A DNA stretch of 64,000 bases from Rheinheimera sp. A13L (GCF_000217935.1 NZ_AFHI01000071.1:94216-158215); one strand, 5' to 3'. Counted from the stretch's first letter, positions 50,722 to 59,736 are shown. Notes: generated from the sequence alone by a model not told the origin. Numbers and translations: made by a program.

Positions 50722-51439
50722 AACTGTAATAGCCGATGATGAGCCATTGGCCATCAGTAATTTAAAAGCAAAACTGGCGACTTACCCCAATATCCAGATA
50801 GACGCCTGCTTTGATAATGGTGATGAAGTATTAGCTTATTTACAAAGCAATGCTGTGGACCTGGTGTTTTTAGATATCCAAATGCCAGGGATCAAAGGCA
50901 TCGAAGTATTAAAACAACTGAATAAATCTTCCGCCATGGCAGCGCCTTTAATTATTCTGGTAACAGCCTACGACAACTATGCCTTTTCGGCTTATGAGCA
51001 TTTTGCTTTTGATTATTTACTCAAACCTGTATCGCGTCAGCGTTTGGCCCAGACTTTGCTGGACGCCAAAACAGCTTTGGATAAACAACAGGATATGCCA
51101 CCAGCCATCACTCAAAATAAACTGACCTTTAAAACCGGTGCCTCCACCTTGCTGCTGGATGATATAGATATTCTGATGATTGAAGCTGCAGGAAATTATA
51201 TGTGTGTATACACCCTCAGTGAAAACCTGATTATCCGTGAAACCATTAAGGAGTTGATCCAACGTTTGCCCACTCAGTTTGCTCAGGTGCACCGCTCCAC
51301 TATAGTGAATCTGCACCATGTGCATAAGGTGCAACCTCATAATAATGACTACCAGCTGTTGCTCTCCAATGGTCAGACAGTCGCTGCATCCAGACGTTTT
51401 AAAGCAGATTGGTCAGCACAATTATTACCCACAAAGTAG
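50708..51439 (+). CDS. LytTR-family response regulator
   Basis: 243 residues. The receiver domain has DDE at 10-12, phospho-acceptor Asp56 (VFLDIQMPGIKG), VTAYDNYAFSAYEHFAFDYLLKP. The LytTR DNA-binding domain fills about 135-240 (DDIDILMIEAAGNYMCVY, RETIKELIQRLP, VHRSTIVNLHHVHKV). Such regulators bind direct repeats in promoters of membrane-stress or carbon-source genes. It is the last gene of the double-kinase operon and has a strong terminator. Confidence 0.94.
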   Translation: MQQIRTVIADDEPLAISNLKAKLATYPNIQIDACFDNGDEVLAYLQSNAVDLVFLDIQMPGIKGIEVLKQLNKSSAMAAPLIILVTAYDNYAFSAYEHFAFDYLLKPVSRQRLAQTLLDAKTALDKQQDMPPAITQNKLTFKTGASTLLLDDIDILMIEAAGNYMCVYTLSENLIIRETIKELIQRLPTQFAQVHRSTIVNLHHVHKVQPHNNDYQLLLSNGQTVAASRRFKADWSAQLLPTK

Positions 51440-51457
51440 GAAAATATTGAAGGCAGA

Positions 51458-51493
51458 AAGCCCGGGAAAGTCAAAAATTCCCGGGCTTTTTTT
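51458..51493 (+). terminator. Rho-independent terminator of the double-kinase operon
   Basis: AAGCCCGGGAA (51458-51468) pairs perfectly with TTCCCGGGCTT (51478-51488), followed by a run of T. Confidence 0.92.
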
Positions 51494-51645
51494 GTGTCTT
51501 TTTTACGTAAAAAGTAACAAAAAGTAACCCATCACCTCCGGTCACTTCTGCTATTCCTTTGGTCACAGAAGGCAGGAAAACCAAGGCTTTGGGCGCCAAA
51601 ATACAGTTATGGCAAAAGCCATAACCCAACTCAGAGGATAGCACC

Positions 51646-51969
51646 ATGAAAGCACCATTATTTTTCGCAGCTGCGGTACTGACCCTATCAGCCGCTGCCA
51701 GCGCAGAATCGTCTTTTACTCCACATATTTACAATGTTCTGGTCGAGACCTGCAGCCATGCTCAGGATGATGATCGCATCGCCTTAAATAAAACCCTGAA
51801 AGCCAGCCGGCTCTCCAAACAAAAAGCTGTCGATAAAGTGGTTTGTAATGGCCAGCCTTTAGTTACTTTTGCCCGCAACGCAAATGCAGTAAAAGTAGTC
51901 TCTATGCTGGAACCTTATGAAAACCGCTCTAAAGGCAAAGTGTCAATTTCTGACGTAGTGGCTCCGTAA
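51646..51969 (+). CDS. DUF3718 secreted protein
   Basis: 107 residues with a signal peptide (MKAPLFFAAAVLTLSAAASA). The mature part has the DUF3718 pattern: a helix ending VLVETCSHAQDDD, then LKASRLSKQKAVDKVVCNGQPLVTFARNANA, with the two conserved Cys probably forming a disulfide. The family is restricted mainly to Alteromonadales-like bacteria and its function is unknown. GAGGAT precedes the ATG. Confidence 0.82.
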   Translation: MKAPLFFAAAVLTLSAAASAESSFTPHIYNVLVETCSHAQDDDRIALNKTLKASRLSKQKAVDKVVCNGQPLVTFARNANAVKVVSMLEPYENRSKGKVSISDVVAP

Positions 51970-51987
51970 CCACTGCAAATCAGGAGA

Positions 51988-53595
51988 TTAACCTTTGGTT
52001 TTAAACATCGACACTGTAGTGTTTAATTGGCCAGCCAGTTCAGTCATAGACTGGGCCGCCTGGCCAATTTGCGTATTGCCTGCCAGCACCTGATCCCCTA
52101 ACTGCCTGAACTGCTGCACCTGCTGCCGTATTTGTGCAACATCCTGTTGTGCATCACTGGCGATACTGGCCGATTGCTGACTCACATCCGCTAACTGCAA
52201 AATGACGGAGCGGCTTTTTTGCAAGGTGTCGACTAACGCCAATGACAGCTGCACAGACTGTGCAGCCTGTTGCTGATTAGATCCCATAGTAGTCACAGCC
52301 GACTGGATCGATTGCACTATAGTCTCCAGCATGCGGTTAATTTCTACTGTGGATTGATGGGTTCGTGTCGCCAGTGTTCGCACTTCATCTGCTACTACCG
52401 CAAAACCACGTCCAGACTCGCCAGCCCGGGCAGCCTCAATAGCTGCGTTTAATGCCAGTAAGTTCGTTTGCGCCGCTATATCCGCTATGGTTTTAACCAC
52501 AGTGGATACCTGATCACCTGCAACCCGCAAGGTCAGCAACATGGACGCCGTTGTTTCAATGTCATTAGCCAGATTATGGATACTGTCACTGCTGTGTTTC
52601 ACTTCCTGCTGAGCCAATGCCAATTGCTGTGCGCCTTGTTGAGCATGCTCAGACGCTGAAGCGGAACACTCCACACTTTGCGACATTTGCTGTTCCAACT
52701 GCTGCATTAAATCAACAAGGCGAACAATATCACGCTGTAAATGTTGCACCGAATGAGCTGATAAATCCGTGCTTTGGCCGAGCTCAGATACAGCTTTCCC
52801 TATATGAACTATGGCACTGCGAACATCTTTCATGCCAGAACTGAACACCTGCAGTAAAGTGGTCAGGCTATCAGACATTAGCCCCAGCTCTCCTTGCTGT
52901 TGCTGATCAAAAATCACAGTCAGGTCACGTTGCTGAGCCAATCGGGTAATTTGGCCGGACAAATCCTGAATGGGGCTTGCGATCTGACGCTGGGCCATTA
53001 CAAAAGCCCCCACGGCCACCAATACCAGCGCAGAAATAAGACACAAGATCACGATAAAACTAACAGACAGTTGCTCTACTATCGCTATAGATCCCGCATT
53101 TGCTTCCGTCGCTACTTCAGATCTTAACTGATCCAGCCGCACGGCAAGCGAGGCTGCGTTTTGCGTCAGAGTTGCAAGATGCTCGCGTGCTTTATCCCAA
53201 TCCACCGATGGTTTTGCCATTTCAGCAGATAACAACTCCAAAGACTGATGCACAGCCCCCAATTCAGTATCCAGAGACAACTTCAGCTGTTGTTGTAAAT
53301 TCTGATTGGCCTGTTGCAGCTGCAGTTCCAGCTGTTGTTGTCTGGATTTAAATCCCTCTGTATCAAGTGTTGTGCCATACAGAGAGTACCCGGCCAGCAC
53401 CAAATCTTTACTGGTCGAAAGCAACTGATCAAGTTGCACCAGCACAGGCAAAGTAGTACCGGTAAAATTATCGACTCGCTGCCGGATCTGCTGGTTATTA
53501 CTGATCAGCACTACAGCACAAAGCACTGTCACCAGTAATACAGCGGCATAACCTGCAATAATTTTACTGCGTATAGAGTGAAGCATCAGGGCCAT
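51988..53595 (-). CDS. Methyl-accepting chemotaxis protein
   Basis: 535 residues from the ATG at 53595, which has GGAGGAG just upstream; the longer frame to 53673 is rejected. A first membrane helix (about 8-30), a periplasmic helical bundle of about 150 residues without recognised ligand motif (4HB_MCP type), a second helix near 180-205, a HAMP domain and the signalling domain whose hairpin reads [41 protein letters not shown]-terminal NWETF pentapeptide for CheR is absent. It stands alone. Confidence 0.93.
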   Translation of the reverse strand: MALMLHSIRSKIIAGYAAVLLVTVLCAVVLISNNQQIRQRVDNFTGTTLPVLVQLDQLLSTSKDLVLAGYSLYGTTLDTEGFKSRQQQLELQLQQANQNLQQQLKLSLDTELGAVHQSLELLSAEMAKPSVDWDKAREHLATLTQNAASLAVRLDQLRSEVATEANAGSIAIVEQLSVSFIVILCLISALVLVAVGAFVMAQRQIASPIQDLSGQITRLAQQRDLTVIFDQQQQGELGLMSDSLTTLLQVFSSGMKDVRSAIVHIGKAVSELGQSTDLSAHSVQHLQRDIVRLVDLMQQLEQQMSQSVECSASASEHAQQGAQQLALAQQEVKHSSDSIHNLANDIETTASMLLTLRVAGDQVSTVVKTIADIAAQTNLLALNAAIEAARAGESGRGFAVVADEVRTLATRTHQSTVEINRMLETIVQSIQSAVTTMGSNQQQAAQSVQLSLALVDTLQKSRSVILQLADVSQQSASIASDAQQDVAQIRQQVQQFRQLGDQVLAGNTQIGQAAQSMTELAGQLNTTVSMFKTKG

Positions 53596-53834
53596 AGGCT
53601 CCTCCGGTAAGGACTGGCTGAAAACAAAAAAAACCACTTCAAAAGTGGCAGTAGTGGCTAAAAGGACCTGCATTATCTAAAAAAACTTTCTCTTTACCAG
53701 GAAGTTTTTTTAAGTGTAGACAAGCTAAATCAGGTTGAGGATCAATATGAATAAAAAGAAGGATTTGCCATTATGGCGGCAATTTACCGGCTTAAATTTG
53801 TTGGGCTTGGTCAGGGCCTCCTTTAAAGCAGATA

Positions 53835-53859
53835 CAAAAAAGGCAGCCTTGCGGCTGCC
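53835..53859 (-). terminator. Rho-independent terminator downstream of aceA
   Basis: GGCAGCC (53842-53848) pairs with GGCTGCC (53853-53859); on the minus strand it is followed by six T. It lies after the palindromic repeat that follows aceA. Confidence 0.85.
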
Positions 53860-53889
53860 AATGTCAGTGTAACCCGACCACGTAAATCA

Positions 53890-54021
53890 AATCCTCTTCG
53901 TACTTGAAGCCGCAGCGTTGTTGACTTCGAGCGCTCACCCCAATCACATAGGACAACTATGTTCATGGGGATGTTCGCACTTGCCGCCTGGCTGCAACAT
54001 CAATTACTTTGAGTAATTATC
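53890..54021. repeat. Palindromic intergenic repeat after aceA (about 130 bp)
   Basis: The element has a core hairpin in which CCCCA and CACATAG (53938-53951 region) pair with CTATGTTCATGGGG (53957-53970), around GGACAA. Outer arms TTGAAGCCGCAGC and GCTGCAACATCAA are partly complementary (10 of 13). From memory it resembles a widespread family of palindromic repeats in Shewanella, Yersinia and relatives (with GCTGCAAC and GGGTGAGCGC motifs), but I cannot run the comparison. It contains no open frame. Confidence 0.6.
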
Positions 54022-54057
54022 CGTTGTTCAGCAATTACTTGACCATAAATCAGTTGG

Positions 54058-55656
54058 TTAGGAGAACTGATTCATGGTGTTGTCTTTCCCTGAAGCCTTC
54101 AGCGCAGCCTCTCCAGAGAAGTACTCTTTGTGGTCATCACCAATGTCAGAGCCAGACATATTCTGGTGTTTAACACAGGCGATGCCCTGGCGAATTTCTT
54201 TACGTTGCACCCCTTCGACATAACCCAACATGCCTGCAGCACCGAAGTACTCTTTAGCTAAGTTGTCAGTCGACAAGGCCGCTGTATGGTAAGTAGGCAA
54301 AGTGATCAGGTGGTGGAAAATACCAGCTTCACGGGCACCATCAGCCTGGAAAGTACGGATGCGGTTATCCGCTTCCAACGCCAGCTCTGTTGTATCGTAA
54401 TCTGCACTCATCAGTTTGGCTCTGTCATAAGCCGACACATCTTTGCCTGCTGTTTTCCATGCATCAAATACTTGCTGACGGAAGTTCAGTGTCCAGTTAA
54501 AAGACGGGCTGTTGTTGTACACCAGCTTGGCATTGGGCACCACTTCACGGATACGATTGACCATCTCAGCAATCTGACCGACATGAGGTTTTTCGGTTTC
54601 AATCCACAATAAATCAGCGCCGTTTTGCAACGAAGTAATACAGTCCAGCACCACACGATCCACACCGCTGCCCTGCTTAAACTGGAATAAACCACTGGCT
54701 AAACGTTTTGGCTTTAACAGCTTGCCATTGGCTTTCACCACCACATCGCCGTTTTGAATATCGTCAGCACTTTGGATGTAATCACCGTCCAGGAAGCTGT
54801 TGTATAAATCGCCCAAATCACCGGCTTTATCAGTCACCGCAATTTGCTTGGTTAAGCCAGCACCTAAAGAGTCAGTACGGGCCACGATAATGCCGTTTTC
54901 AATACCTAATTCTAAGAAGGCGTAACGCACCGCATTAATTTTGGCTAAGAAATCAGCATGAGGCACTGTGACTTTACCGTCCTGGTGACCACATTGTTTT
55001 TCGTCCGACACCTGGTTTTCAATCTGAATGGCGCAGGCACCGGCTTCAATCATTTTTTTCGCCAGTAAGTAAGTGGCTTCGGCATTACCAAAACCCGCAT
55101 CTATGTCGGCAATAATAGGTACGACGTGAGTTTCAAAGTTGTCGATTTTAGCCAGCACTTCAGCAGCTTTGGCCTGATCGTCTTTAGCGCGGGCGTCATC
55201 CAATTCACGGAATAAACCACCTAATTCACGGGCATCGGCTTGTTTTAAGAAGGTGTATAACTCTTCGATTAAAGCCGGTACTGCCGTTTTTTCGTGCATA
55301 GATTGATCAGGCTGAGGACCAAACTCTGAACGCAGAGCTGCAATCATCCAACCGGATAAATACAGGTATTTACGTTTGGTGCTGCCAAAATGTTTTTTGA
55401 TAGCGATCAGCTTTTGCTGACCGATAAAGCCATGCCAGCAGCCTAAAGACTGAGTGTACTGGCTGCTGTCCGCATCATAAGCTGCCATGTCTTCACGCAT
55501 AATATCAGCAGTGTACTGCGCTATATCCAAACCTGTTTTAAAGCGGTTTTGTAACTGCATGCGGGCAGCAGACTCAGCATTAATAGCATTCCAGCCTGCT
55601 CCTTGCGCTTTGCAGCTTTGTTCCAGTTGTTTAATGATCTGTTGATAAGCTGACAT
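54058..55656 (-). CDS. aceA: Isocitrate lyase AceA (long form)
   Basis: 532 residues, the long form found in Pseudomonas and many marine gammaproteobacteria (E. coli 434). It splits isocitrate to succinate and glyoxylate. The catalytic motif is KQCGH with Cys222, where the short enzymes have KKCGH; IIADIDAGFGNAEATYLLAKKM and ACAIQIENQVSDEKQCG carry metal and substrate contacts. The extra length lies in a mid-domain insert (DLYNSFLDGDYIQSADDI). GAGGA lies before the ATG. It is divergent from a LysR gene that probably controls it, and aceB lies beyond that gene. Confidence 0.97.
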   Translation of the reverse strand: MSAYQQIIKQLEQSCKAQGAGWNAINAESAARMQLQNRFKTGLDIAQYTADIMREDMAAYDADSSQYTQSLGCWHGFIGQQKLIAIKKHFGSTKRKYLYLSGWMIAALRSEFGPQPDQSMHEKTAVPALIEELYTFLKQADARELGGLFRELDDARAKDDQAKAAEVLAKIDNFETHVVPIIADIDAGFGNAEATYLLAKKMIEAGACAIQIENQVSDEKQCGHQDGKVTVPHADFLAKINAVRYAFLELGIENGIIVARTDSLGAGLTKQIAVTDKAGDLGDLYNSFLDGDYIQSADDIQNGDVVVKANGKLLKPKRLASGLFQFKQGSGVDRVVLDCITSLQNGADLLWIETEKPHVGQIAEMVNRIREVVPNAKLVYNNSPSFNWTLNFRQQVFDAWKTAGKDVSAYDRAKLMSADYDTTELALEADNRIRTFQADGAREAGIFHHLITLPTYHTAALSTDNLAKEYFGAAGMLGYVEGVQRKEIRQGIACVKHQNMSGSDIGDDHKEYFSGEAALKASGKDNTMNQFS

Positions 55657-55720
55657 GATGCATCCTCGTTATGTTGTCTTTTGTTTAGCCGGCATTTGGT
55701 AAGTGCCTCTGTTGACATTC

Positions 55721-55726
55721 ACTATA
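55721..55726 (-). promoter_or_regulatory. Probable -10 element of aceA
   Basis: On the minus strand the sequence reads TATAGTGAAT, 65 bases upstream of the ATG. The aceB upstream region has TATAGTGAAC at the corresponding place (58458-58463). The matching -35 is not clear. Confidence 0.4.
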
Positions 55727-55772
55727 GGTTTCAAAATGCAGATTCATATAGCTGATTTTTTTGATTCTCATC

Positions 55773-55787
55773 ATTCATTGTGTGAAT
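55773..55787. promoter_or_regulatory. Candidate LysR-type operator between aceA and its regulator
   Basis: ATTCA-TTGTG-TGAAT is a perfect 5+5 palindrome and contains the T-N11-A pattern of LysR boxes. It lies 50 bases upstream of the LysR start and within the aceA promoter region. Confidence 0.5.
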
Positions 55788-55836
55788 ATATAAAGCATGC
55801 AAGCAAGACTTCATCAGCCATAAAAAGTGGAAACAA

Positions 55837-56778
55837 ATGAATATCAGTAAAATTGACCTGAATTTGTTGGTGTACCTGGACGTATTGTTGCGGGAAAAGA
55901 ACGTGACAAGGGCTGCCAACCAGTTGAATATCACTCAACCTGCCATGAGCAATGGCTTAAAACGGCTGCGTGATTTATTAAACGATCCTATTCTGGTGCG
56001 TACTTCGGACGGTATGGTACCAACAGAACGCGCCAAGGAATTAGCACCTGTAGTACGTGGGGTTTTGCTAACCCTGGAGGAAACCTTACAACCCAACAAA
56101 GATTTTGAGCCAGAACACAGCCATAGGGTGTTTCGTATTATGGCCAGTGATTACGCGGCTTCCACTCTTATACCGGCCTTATTGAAAAAGCTACGGGCTC
56201 AGGCACCAGGCACCTCACTAGATATTATGACGCCGTCAGATGTTACCTTTCATGATGTGGAAAACGGCAAAGTGGATATGGCAATTAACCGCTTTGATCA
56301 ACTGCCACAGTCTTTTCATCAAAAGACCATATGGCGCGATAGTTTTGCTTGCCTGGTCAATAGTTTAAATCCGATTCTTGGTAACTTTAATTTAGACTCT
56401 TATTTAAAAGCCCAGCATATCTGGGTCAGCAAAACTGGCTTTGGTGTAGGTGTGGGTATGGATCCGGCCGATGTACAAAAATTGGGTTGGGTGGATGAAG
56501 CACTGGCAAAGTTTGGTAAACAGCGCACCATCAGCGTATTTACCCGTAATTATCACGTGGCTATGCACTTAGCTGTAGAAACCGATTTGATTGCGACCTT
56601 GCCTTTAAAGGCTGCGCTTTTGTATCAGAATGACGCGACGATGAAAGTGCTGGATCCGCCCTTCCCAATTCCATCAATAGAGCTGAAAATGATCTGGAGT
56701 CCGTTATTGCATCAGGATGCCAGTCATATCTGGTTGCGGCGCTTAATTACAGAAGTCGCAGACGAGCTGCATTTGTAG
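55837..56778 (+). CDS. LysR-family regulator of the glyoxylate bypass (predicted)
   Basis: 313 residues. The N-terminal winged helix KIDLNLLVYLDVLLREKNVTRAANQLNITQPAMSNGLKRL is of the NodD/LeuO-like subgroup (L-D-L-N-L-L, Q-P-A-x-S). The effector domain (about 95-305) has FRIMASDYAASTLIPALL and GKVDMAINRF. It sits between aceA (divergent) and aceB (convergent), so control of both is likely; enterics use IclR instead. The match to a function rests on position only. A strong terminator follows. Confidence 0.88.
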   Translation: MNISKIDLNLLVYLDVLLREKNVTRAANQLNITQPAMSNGLKRLRDLLNDPILVRTSDGMVPTERAKELAPVVRGVLLTLEETLQPNKDFEPEHSHRVFRIMASDYAASTLIPALLKKLRAQAPGTSLDIMTPSDVTFHDVENGKVDMAINRFDQLPQSFHQKTIWRDSFACLVNSLNPILGNFNLDSYLKAQHIWVSKTGFGVGVGMDPADVQKLGWVDEALAKFGKQRTISVFTRNYHVAMHLAVETDLIATLPLKAALLYQNDATMKVLDPPFPIPSIELKMIWSPLLHQDASHIWLRRLITEVADELHL

Positions 56779-56780
56779 TC

Positions 56781-56816
56781 AGGAGCCAGAGCTTTGGCTC
56801 TGGCTCCTCGTTTTTT
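56781..56816 (+). terminator. Rho-independent terminator after the LysR gene
   Basis: AGGAGCCAGAGC (56781-56792) pairs with GCTCTGGCTCCT (56797-56808) around TTTG, followed by CG and six T, which run into the aceB stop codon on the other strand. Confidence 0.92.
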
Positions 56817-58419
56817 AAGCAGTTAACAGCTCATAAGCTGGTAGAGTCAGGAAATCGACCAGTTGATCGGCTGTGGTGATTTGCAGCAACAGTGCCTGTG
56901 CTCGCTCAAACTGCTGTTGTTGCCACAACTCCTCGCCAACTTCTTGCCGCACCACAGCAGCTTCCTGCTGCAGCATTTGGGCAAACAAGTCTTTGGTCAC
57001 CAACTGGCCATTGTTTAAGGTTTTGCCATGTTTGATCCACTGCCAAATGGAGGTGCGGCAAATTTCCGCTGTAGCCGCATCTTCCATCAGGCCATAAATA
57101 GGCACACAACCCTTACCGCTGATCCAGGCCGCTATGTACTGCAAAGCCACGCGGATATTGATACGCATACCTGCTTCTGTGCGCTCACCACTGCTTGGCG
57201 CCAATAAATCGGCGGCAGTCACAGGCGCATCATCAGCGCGGCTGATATGCAGCTGATTGGTTTTGCCATCTGTCAGGTATTGATTAAAGACCCCATTGGC
57301 AGTGGCTGCTAAACCCGGATGCGCCACCCAGGTACCGTCATGGCCATTACTGGCTTCACGTTCTTTATCCGCAGTCACTTTGGTTAAAATAGCTTGGTTT
57401 GCTACAGGATCTTTCGCCGGAATAAAGGCCGCCATACCACCCATGGCCAAAGCACCCCGTTTATGGCAGGTTTTGATCAACAGCTTTGAATAAGCTGATA
57501 AAAATGGCTGATCCATAGTCACGACCTGACGGTCTGGTAATACCCTGTCAGCATGATTCTTTAAGGTTTTGATATAGCTGAAAATATAGTCCCAACGACC
57601 ACAGTTCAACGCCACTATATGCTCACGCAGCGCATGCAGAATTTCGTCCATTTCAAAAACTGCAGGCAAGGTTTCAATTAGTACAGTTGCGCGGATAGTG
57701 CCGACAGGCTGATTAAATTTAGTTTGAGTAAAACGGAAAACCGCATCCCACCAGGCAGCTTCTTTGTAGCTTTGCAGCTTCGGCAGGTAATAATACACAC
57801 CAGATCCATTGGCTAAACGGGTTTGGTAGTTGTGGAAAAAGTACAAAGCAAAATCAACCAGCGAACCCGGAACTGGCTCGCCATCCACTTCTAAATGTTT
57901 TTCCCATAAATGCAGACCACGGACACGGGCTATCAATAAGGCCTGTTTATCCCGCAGCGCATATTGCTTGCCAGATTGTGGGTCGCTGTAGCTGATGGTG
58001 CCTAAGTTGGCGTCACGTAAGTTGATTTGCCCTTCTATCACGCCATCCCAGCTTGGCGCTTGCGAATCTTCGAAGTCGGCCATAAAAACTTTTACATCAG
58101 CGTTTAACGCATTGATGATCATTTTGCGATCGACAGGGCCGGTGATCTCTACTCTTCTGTCCTGTAAATCGGCAGGGATAGCAGCTACTGTCCAGTTGCC
58201 ATCACGAATATAGGCAGTTTCAGCACGGAAATCCGGTAAAGCACCGCTGTCATAACGCGCCTGCTCTGCTGTACGTTGCTGCAGTAACTGCTTTAAAGCA
58301 GGACGAAACTCGCGGGTCAGTTCAACCACCAAACGGCAAGCTTCCGGCGTTAAAATAGTCTGGAACTCAGCCGGTAAACGGCCTTTGATGTCTAATCCTG
58401 CAGTGTTGCTGCTTGTCAT
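56815..58419 (-). CDS. aceB: Malate synthase A (AceB)
   Basis: 534 residues from the ATG at 58419, preceded by AAGGAG seven bases upstream (E. coli 533); the open frame to 58443 is longer but unsupported. It condenses glyoxylate with acetyl-CoA to malate. Signatures: FMADFEDSQAPSWDGVIEGQINL, the family pattern REHIVALNCGRWDYIFSYIK and CHKRGALAMGGMAAFIPAK, with the catalytic Asp in GLMEDAATAEICR. It works with AceA on acetate or fatty acids; the two genes are separated by the LysR regulator but run in the same direction. Confidence 0.97.
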   Translation of the reverse strand: MTSSNTAGLDIKGRLPAEFQTILTPEACRLVVELTREFRPALKQLLQQRTAEQARYDSGALPDFRAETAYIRDGNWTVAAIPADLQDRRVEITGPVDRKMIINALNADVKVFMADFEDSQAPSWDGVIEGQINLRDANLGTISYSDPQSGKQYALRDKQALLIARVRGLHLWEKHLEVDGEPVPGSLVDFALYFFHNYQTRLANGSGVYYYLPKLQSYKEAAWWDAVFRFTQTKFNQPVGTIRATVLIETLPAVFEMDEILHALREHIVALNCGRWDYIFSYIKTLKNHADRVLPDRQVVTMDQPFLSAYSKLLIKTCHKRGALAMGGMAAFIPAKDPVANQAILTKVTADKEREASNGHDGTWVAHPGLAATANGVFNQYLTDGKTNQLHISRADDAPVTAADLLAPSSGERTEAGMRINIRVALQYIAAWISGKGCVPIYGLMEDAATAEICRTSIWQWIKHGKTLNNGQLVTKDLFAQMLQQEAAVVRQEVGEELWQQQQFERAQALLLQITTADQLVDFLTLPAYELLTA

Positions 58420-58457
58420 TGTGTTGCTCCTTGTCTGTAGCAATAGGAAGTCTGTTC

Positions 58458-58463
58458 ACTATA
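58458..58463 (-). promoter_or_regulatory. Probable -10 element of aceB
   Basis: TATAGTGAAC on the minus strand, 39 bases upstream of the chosen ATG, nearly identical to the aceA element at 55721-55726. GTTC and GAAC half-sites flank it (58454-58471). Confidence 0.4.
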
Positions 58464-58639
58464 AGCCGAACAGAGGTCGAACCCCACCATTTCAACCATC
58501 AATAGGCCATATGCCAGACATTCAGCAAACTTATACAAATTAGAGCATATACACTAACTTGTTGGCACGTCTTATGCTTTATCTACTCTGCAGTCAACCA
58601 ATGAGAGCTGCAGAGTCAAAAGTTTGTCGGAGGTCATTA

Positions 58640-59281
58640 ATGGAAGTTTTAATTTTAGTCTTAGCCGTATTGGTTGTGGTTGCCGCTTTTTTAGCCAGCC
58701 GTTTTATGAGCCATGGCAATCCCTTTCCATTTAGTAAAAAAAGCAGCCTTTTTACTCAGGTCGAACGCTCTTACCTGAACATGCTGGAACAAGCCGTTAA
58801 AGGTAAGTACAAAGTCATGAACAGAGTAAAAATGGCCGATATTCTTGAATTAAAAAGCAATGTTGATGCCAAGTCCCGTATCGCAGCTTCGGTAAAACTG
58901 AATGCCAAGTACCTGGATTTTGTCTTGTGTGACCCTGATGACATGAGCATTGTGGCCGCTGTTGATCTGGTGAACAATAACAGTAAAGACGGTCATAAAG
59001 CTGTGCCAGACTGGTTTGTCAGCGGTGCTTTTGAAGCAGCTGGTATTCCTTACGTACGGATGAAAATTAAAGCAGGCTATTCCATAGCAGATATCCAGCA
59101 AGGTTTAGCAGCGAAAATTGGTCAAAGTGGTCTAAAACCAGAACCTTTATTAAAAGGTACTGTGAAGAAAAGCCCGACGCGGCCGATACGCCCTTTGCAA
59201 CCCGTGGTTGAAGCAAGCACTTTGCCTTCGATTATTCCGGAGCGTGGTATTCGTTCACAGTCAACGGCCATGATCCACTGA
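58640..59281 (+). CDS. DUF2726 membrane-anchored protein
   Basis: 213 residues from the ATG at 58640 (GGAGG eight bases upstream). One N-terminal transmembrane helix (about 4-22) is followed by a DUF2726 domain (about 40-155: SSLFTQVERSYLNMLEQAVKGKYKV, LDFVLCDPDDMSIVAAVDL, AAGIPYVRMKIKAGYS), which is thought to be nuclease-like (PD-(D/E)XK-related fold with D-F-V-L and V-D-L). The tail is Pro/Arg-rich. Its role is unknown. Confidence 0.82.
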   Translation: MEVLILVLAVLVVVAAFLASRFMSHGNPFPFSKKSSLFTQVERSYLNMLEQAVKGKYKVMNRVKMADILELKSNVDAKSRIAASVKLNAKYLDFVLCDPDDMSIVAAVDLVNNNSKDGHKAVPDWFVSGAFEAAGIPYVRMKIKAGYSIADIQQGLAAKIGQSGLKPEPLLKGTVKKSPTRPIRPLQPVVEASTLPSIIPERGIRSQSTAMIH

Positions 59282-59369
59282 CAGCTCAGCTGCTAACAGA
59301 CGAACTTTTAGAAAGAGTTCAACAACTTCAGGCATTTGGAACATAAGTCACTCCGCTCGCCTAAAGACC

Positions 59370-59406
59370 GAAGCCGCTCGCTGCAACGAGCGGCTTCATT
59401 TTTTTA
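59370..59406 (+). terminator. Rho-independent terminator after the DUF2726 gene
   Basis: GAAGCCGCTCG (59370-59380) pairs perfectly with CGAGCGGCTTC (59387-59397), followed by a T-rich run. Confidence 0.9.
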
Positions 59407-59483
59407 ATCGATCCTGAAAATTTTTCTAAAGTCCGCGATCCTTTTGCCGATAAGATGGTTGGAAATATGGCATGGGAGTGACT

Positions 59484-59684
59484 ATGACACAATCCGTAGG
59501 CTCAGCTGCAGTCAGCCAGAGCTATGAACTACTGGGTGCCAGTCTGGCAAAATCCCAGCAAAAACAGGAAGGGAGACAAACAATGCAGTTGCTGGAAAGC
59601 GCTGTAAATTCGTCTCCGGCATTGCAGTCGCCAAGTCCGGTTTCTGTCGGCAACCTGGGTCAGAATATTGACATCAAGGTGTAA
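59484..59684 (+). CDS. YjfB-like putative motility protein
   Basis: 66 residues from the ATG at 59484 (GGGAG five bases upstream; an ATG at 59472 overlaps that site). The order of a helical segment (QSYELLGASLAKSQQKQEG), a second helix MQLLESAVN and the C-terminal GQNIDIKV matches small YjfB-type proteins annotated as putative motility proteins. No flagellar genes are in the window. The identification is by pattern and short length, so it is moderate. Confidence 0.55.
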   Translation: MTQSVGSAAVSQSYELLGASLAKSQQKQEGRQTMQLLESAVNSSPALQSPSPVSVGNLGQNIDIKV

Positions 59685-59687
59685 GTA

Positions 59688-59722
59688 AAGAAGGGCTAAC
59701 GCAAGTTAGCCCTTCTTCTTTG
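59688..59722 (+). terminator. Terminator after the YjfB-like gene
   Basis: AAGAAGGGCTAAC (59688-59700) pairs perfectly with GTTAGCCCTTCTT (59705-59717) around GCAA. It lies between convergent genes and may serve both. Confidence 0.85.
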
Positions 59723-59736
59723 TTAAGCAAACAGCT

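Noticed and set aside
53596..53673. Longer start of the chemotaxis receptor
   Set aside because: GGAGGAG lies just before the ATG at 53595; the longer frame has no comparable site.
54286..54612. 108-codon frame on the plus strand
   Set aside because: Antisense shadow inside aceA, whose protein sequence is strongly conserved.
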